From Paraeggerthella hongkongensis (lineage in GTDB: Bacteria > Actinomycetota > Coriobacteriia > Coriobacteriales > Eggerthellaceae): 64,000 bases of DNA. Shown here piece by piece: positions 61,468-64,000 of this stretch (the stretch's first letter is position 1; every line of letters begins with the position of its first letter). Under the pieces are notes generated by a model, which saw only the letters and a list, made by a program, of their open reading frames with translations, was not told the origin of the DNA and searched no databases. The translations under genes were made by a program, and so were the position numbers. Location of the stretch: the NCBI RefSeq assembly GCF_003726035.1, contig NZ_QICD01000003.1, positions 1 through 64,000 of the forward strand. Reading direction: 5' to 3'.

Positions 61468-63320
61468 GAACCTGGGCACGAACCTTCGCGGCGGCTTTAA
61501 CCGCCGCGGCCATGATGGCGGGGCTAACGTCGTGCGCGCAAGCCCAACCGGAGACCGATCGCGCAATCTGCGCGGAAAACGAGATCGTGACCTACGAGCC
61601 GACGGACACCGCCAAGACCGTCATCACCATGGGTCGCTACATCATATTCAACTCGGAGCCGCTGCAAAAAGCCCTGGTCGAGCGGCTGCCCGAGGCGAGC
61701 TTCGTCTTCGTCGACGCTCCCGGCACCAACGACGTGAGGGCCTACGTCGAAGAGCAAGCCGAACAAGAGGACCTGCCCGACGTGGTCTTCAGCGGCATGC
61801 GCATGGGATCGAGCGAATACGCTTGCGACCTGTCCGCAGAGGGGTTCACGGGCCGGTACAATCTTTCGGCGCTCGAAAAGCTGAGCGTTGACGGAACCTT
61901 GCGCCAGCTGCCCATCAACAGCTCCGTAAAGGGCATTTTCTACAACAAGACGCTCTTCGAGGAACACGGCTGGCAGATCCCCGAAACCCTTGACGAGTTC
62001 TACGCCCTTTGCGACGCCATCTCGGCCGAAGGCATCCGCCCCTTCGTTCCCTGCCTGAAATACTCGGTGCAGGACGTGGGCCTGGGCCTGGCCAGCCGAG
62101 AGCTTTTCGGCACTTCGGAGAAACGCGCCTGGTACGACGCCGTGGTCAAAAAAGAGGCGTCGTGCGAAGGCCTGCTCGAACCCTACTACGAGGTGCTCAA
62201 GGAGCTGTACGATCGAGGGATCGTGGTAGAAAGCGACTTCACGTCGAGCCTCACCAAAAACCGCCAAGCCATGTATGCCGGGGAGATCGCGATGATCCCC
62301 AACGACCTATCGATGTACGGCCTGTACGAACAAGAGAACCCCGGTTGCGAGATCGACTTCATAGGGTACCCGACCGACACGCCGAACGAGCGCTGGATGC
62401 AGATGTCGCTGGGCGTGAACATGATGGCTTCCCAAAAGGCCATGGACGACCCGGAGAAAAAGCGCATCCTGCTTGACATGCTGGACTTCCTGAGCACCGA
62501 CGAGGGGCAAGCCGTCCTGTTCGAGTGCTTCACCGGCATAAGCAACGTCAAATCGTACCAGCAGAACATTCGCCCCGAGTTCTGGGACGTGAAGAACTGC
62601 CTTGATGCAGGCTCCATGTACTTCGCCGACCAATTCGGAGAGACGTCCGATTTCAAAACCGCATTCGAGTGGATGCGCGGCAACATGACCATGGACGAAG
62701 TCATACGGGCAACCGACGAGTTCGCGCCCTGCAACATATACGGCTCGACGCAGACCCCCGTCATAGGAAAGGCAGCCGAGGACTTCACGGTGCTGGAAAC
62801 CAGCAACCTGATAGCGGACGTCATGCGCGATGCTTCCGGCGCCGACATGGCGCTGATGCTCAACAACCACTATTACAAGGGCAACTCCGGAAAGCTCTAC
62901 CAAGGAGACATCTCCCTGGCCGACCGGTTCAACCTTCGCAGCGTCACAGCCGACGACGCGCTCACAACGTACGAGATCAGCGGAGCGAATCTGAAGAAGC
63001 TCATGGAGCACCCGATGATCAGCGGCAAGGAGATCGACGCGATGTACGCGTGCTCGGGCCTCAAGATGGAATACGCGCCTTGGCGCGCCGCCGACCAGAA
63101 CGTGCTGAGCCTGACGCTGCCCGACGGAACCGAGATCTCCGACGACGCGAAGTACACGGTGGCCGCCTGGGCCGGGTCGATCGACGATTCCTACGTTTCC
63201 TCTATCGTGCAGGAGCATTCCGACCGAGGAACCTGCGTTGACCTCATGACCGAGTACCTGGCCGATGCAGGCGACGTATCCCCTGCCAAAGACGGTCGCA
63301 TCGTGCTGAACTGGGAATAG
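61464..63320 (+). CDS. lipoprotein: solute-binding domain fused to 5'-nucleotidase C-terminal domain
   Basis: This encodes 618 residues. The signal peptide ends in the lipobox LTSC (Cys 24). Residues about 50-390 are an ABC-type extracellular solute-binding protein (VKGIFYNKTLFEEHGWQIPE, MYAGEIAMIPND), like sugar-binding SBPs. From about 430 the protein becomes a 5'-nucleotidase C-terminal domain (ETSNLIADVMRDASGADMALML, ISLADRFNLRS, TYEISGANLKKLMEHP). The metallophosphatase domain of 5'-nucleotidases is absent, and the NGGGIR-type substrate loop is altered (MLNNHYYKG). It overlaps the kinase gene by four bases, without any ABC permease genes. A sensory role, presenting a ligand (perhaps a nucleoside or sugar) to the kinase, is inferred. 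Confidence 0.85.
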   Translation: MRTWARTFAAALTAAAMMAGLTSCAQAQPETDRAICAENEIVTYEPTDTAKTVITMGRYIIFNSEPLQKALVERLPEASFVFVDAPGTNDVRAYVEEQAEQEDLPDVVFSGMRMGSSEYACDLSAEGFTGRYNLSALEKLSVDGTLRQLPINSSVKGIFYNKTLFEEHGWQIPETLDEFYALCDAISAEGIRPFVPCLKYSVQDVGLGLASRELFGTSEKRAWYDAVVKKEASCEGLLEPYYEVLKELYDRGIVVESDFTSSLTKNRQAMYAGEIAMIPNDLSMYGLYEQENPGCEIDFIGYPTDTPNERWMQMSLGVNMMASQKAMDDPEKKRILLDMLDFLSTDEGQAVLFECFTGISNVKSYQQNIRPEFWDVKNCLDAGSMYFADQFGETSDFKTAFEWMRGNMTMDEVIRATDEFAPCNIYGSTQTPVIGKAAEDFTVLETSNLIADVMRDASGADMALMLNNHYYKGNSGKLYQGDISLADRFNLRSVTADDALTTYEISGANLKKLMEHPMISGKEIDAMYACSGLKMEYAPWRAADQNVLSLTLPDGTEISDDAKYTVAAWAGSIDDSYVSSIVQEHSDRGTCVDLMTEYLADAGDVSPAKDGRIVLNWE

Positions 63321-63327
63321 ACTGGCA

Positions 63328-63361
63328 TCAGCCGGGCGACGGTTGCGCGTCGCTCGGCTGA
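63328..63361 (+). terminator. hairpin at the end of the signalling operon
   Basis: TCAGCCGGGCGACG (63328-63341) pairs with 63348-63361 (one G-T pair) around a six-base loop, eight bases after the stop. There is no strong U-run. Confidence 0.6.
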
Positions 63362-63449
63362 CGGCTTTGCGGAAGCGACGCCTCCGGCTAGCAGCGGCGC
63401 TTCCGGTTCCGCGTCGCTCGACGGACGATTCCGCCGCAGCGCCACGCAT

Positions 63450-63591
63450 TGTCAAAACGGTCGAGTTTTACTGGTCCTCAAGTCAGGATAAAAGCTTATG
63501 ACGGCTTTTTGACCTGGTGCGATGTAAAACGCATCCGAAAAGCAATGTGCTCAAAGGCGAAAAACCGCCACAAAACTCGATCGTTTTGACA
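63450..63591. repeat. 142-base element bounded by 20 bp inverted repeats (MITE-like or structured RNA)
   Basis: TGTCAAAACGGTCGAGTTTT (63450-63469) and its complement at 63572-63591 differ at one position. The interior is non-coding and has smaller stems (AAAAGC..GCTTTT and GGCG..CCGCC). It is A+T-richer than its surroundings. The form suits a miniature inverted-repeat element or an RNA leader of tex. Confidence 0.6.
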
Positions 63592-63647
63592 GCGCGCGCC
63601 GACTTCTGCATCCGGAAACGCGGATATTCCGAACGGCAACGTTCGCG

Positions 63648-63653
63648 TATAAT
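63648..63653 (+). promoter_or_regulatory. probable -10 of the tex promoter
   Basis: TATAAT in context GTTCGCGTATAATGG, 40 bases before the tex start. No good -35 lies at the standard distance. AGGAG just before ATG 63694 is the ribosome binding site. Confidence 0.5.
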
Positions 63654-63693
63654 GGCAAGCTCGATTTCAAGCCGGAACACAGGAGCTCATTCC

Positions 63694-64000
63694 ATGTCGA
63701 ACATCCACACCACGCTCGCACGCGAGCTGGGGCTTTCCGCGGCGCAGGTCACAGCCGTCATTGCCCTCGTCGACGAGGGCAACACCATTCCGTTCATCGC
63801 CCGCTACCGCAAGGAAGCCACCGGAGGCATGGACGACGCCCAGCTGCGCGCCTTCGACGAGCGCCTAAGCTATCTGCGCGCCCTTGAGGCCCGCAAGGAC
63901 GAAGTGCTGCGCGCTATCGACGAGCAGGGCAAACTCACGCCCGAACTGCGCACGAAGATCGAAGGCGCCGCGATCATGCAGCGCGTGGAGGACCTGTACA
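63694..64000 (+). CDS. tex: Tex-family RNA-binding transcription accessory protein (N-terminal part, cut by the window edge)
   Basis: The first 102 residues are present. Start ATG 63694 follows AGGAG. The sequence matches the N-terminal helical domain of Tex: ARELGLSAAQVTAVIALVDEGNTIPFIARYRKEATGGMDD and AFDERLSYLRALEARKDEVLR. Tex is a cytoplasmic protein with YqgF and S1 domains that are beyond this window. It opens right of a 142-base inverted-repeat element and a TATAAT -10. Confidence 0.9.
   Translation, partial: MSNIHTTLARELGLSAAQVTAVIALVDEGNTIPFIARYRKEATGGMDDAQLRAFDERLSYLRALEARKDEVLRAIDEQGKLTPELRTKIEGAAIMQRVEDLY

Overview
The window looks like a chromosomal segment of a high-GC, anaerobic gut actinobacterium of the Eggerthella/Gordonibacter type (Coriobacteriia). 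This is inferred from content. There is a LuxR-family regulator with a 12-helix MFS-like membrane half, a large set of acyl-CoA dehydrogenases, CoA ligases and CaiB/BaiF CoA-transferases, an ETF plus an iron-sulfur/cytochrome-b ETF:quinone oxidoreductase, and an old-yellow-enzyme/4Fe-4S flavoenzyme. No rRNA, tRNA or CRISPR array was seen.

Left end (1-5.6 kb): a visibly more A+T-rich accessory island. It holds two small genes (one a zinc ribbon) joined to a Shedu-type nuclease gene, the wreck of a type I restriction HsdR gene on the minus strand, an Abi_2-type abortive-infection gene that has apparently lost one base near its start, and a 480-residue protein of unknown function. From 5.7 to 8.4 kb there are a YjdF-family gene, the stump of an AraC regulator and two SAM methyltransferases.

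8.5-18 kb: a minus-strand block resembling the carnitine (cai) system: MFS transporter, HSL-type esterase, CaiA-, CaiB- and CaiC-like proteins, a MaoC-type double-hotdog hydratase in place of CaiD, and a second MFS transporter. It is read away from the divergent LuxR/MFS-hybrid regulator gene at 18.2 kb, its likely regulator. Two spacers in the block carry long inverted repeats that share the same loop sequence. Downstream of the LuxR gene are a desulfoferrodoxin-like gene and a LysR gene whose promoter spacer contains ten consecutive G.

21-43 kb: a second collection of acyl-CoA genes: MFS transporter, acyl-CoA dehydrogenases, CaiB/BaiF transferase, FMN reductase, enoyl-CoA hydratase, FadK-like ligase, and a minus-strand electron-transfer operon (acyl-CoA dehydrogenase, EtfB, EtfA, ETF:menaquinone-type oxidoreductase, then a Nudix hydrolase and an MBL hydrolase). 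A stand-alone MetH-activation-domain protein follows. Then come another acyl-CoA dehydrogenase, a BaiCD/2,4-dienoyl-CoA-reductase-type enzyme and a divergent TetR regulator. Together these would activate, reduce or oxidise organic acids as CoA esters and connect them through ETF to the quinone pool. The substrates cannot be read from the sequence.

43-56.6 kb: mostly housekeeping: thioesterase, aldehyde dehydrogenase, leuA, serA, a small membrane protein, a GLUG/InlB-repeat cell-wall protein, an AgrA/AgrC-like LytTR/GHKL pair, a small gene behind a perfect TTAAAGTTAG palindrome, an ArsC/Spx-like protein and class III fructose-1,6-bisphosphatase.

56.8-63.3 kb: a tight four-gene signalling operon: Hpt protein, REC/HD-GYP/PAS/GGDEF c-di-GMP enzyme, hybrid histidine kinase, and a lipoprotein that fuses an ABC-type solute-binding domain to a 5'-nucleotidase C-terminal domain without the nucleotidase catalytic domain. 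This is the strongest candidate for an undescribed system. The window ends inside tex, after a 142-base inverted-repeat element.
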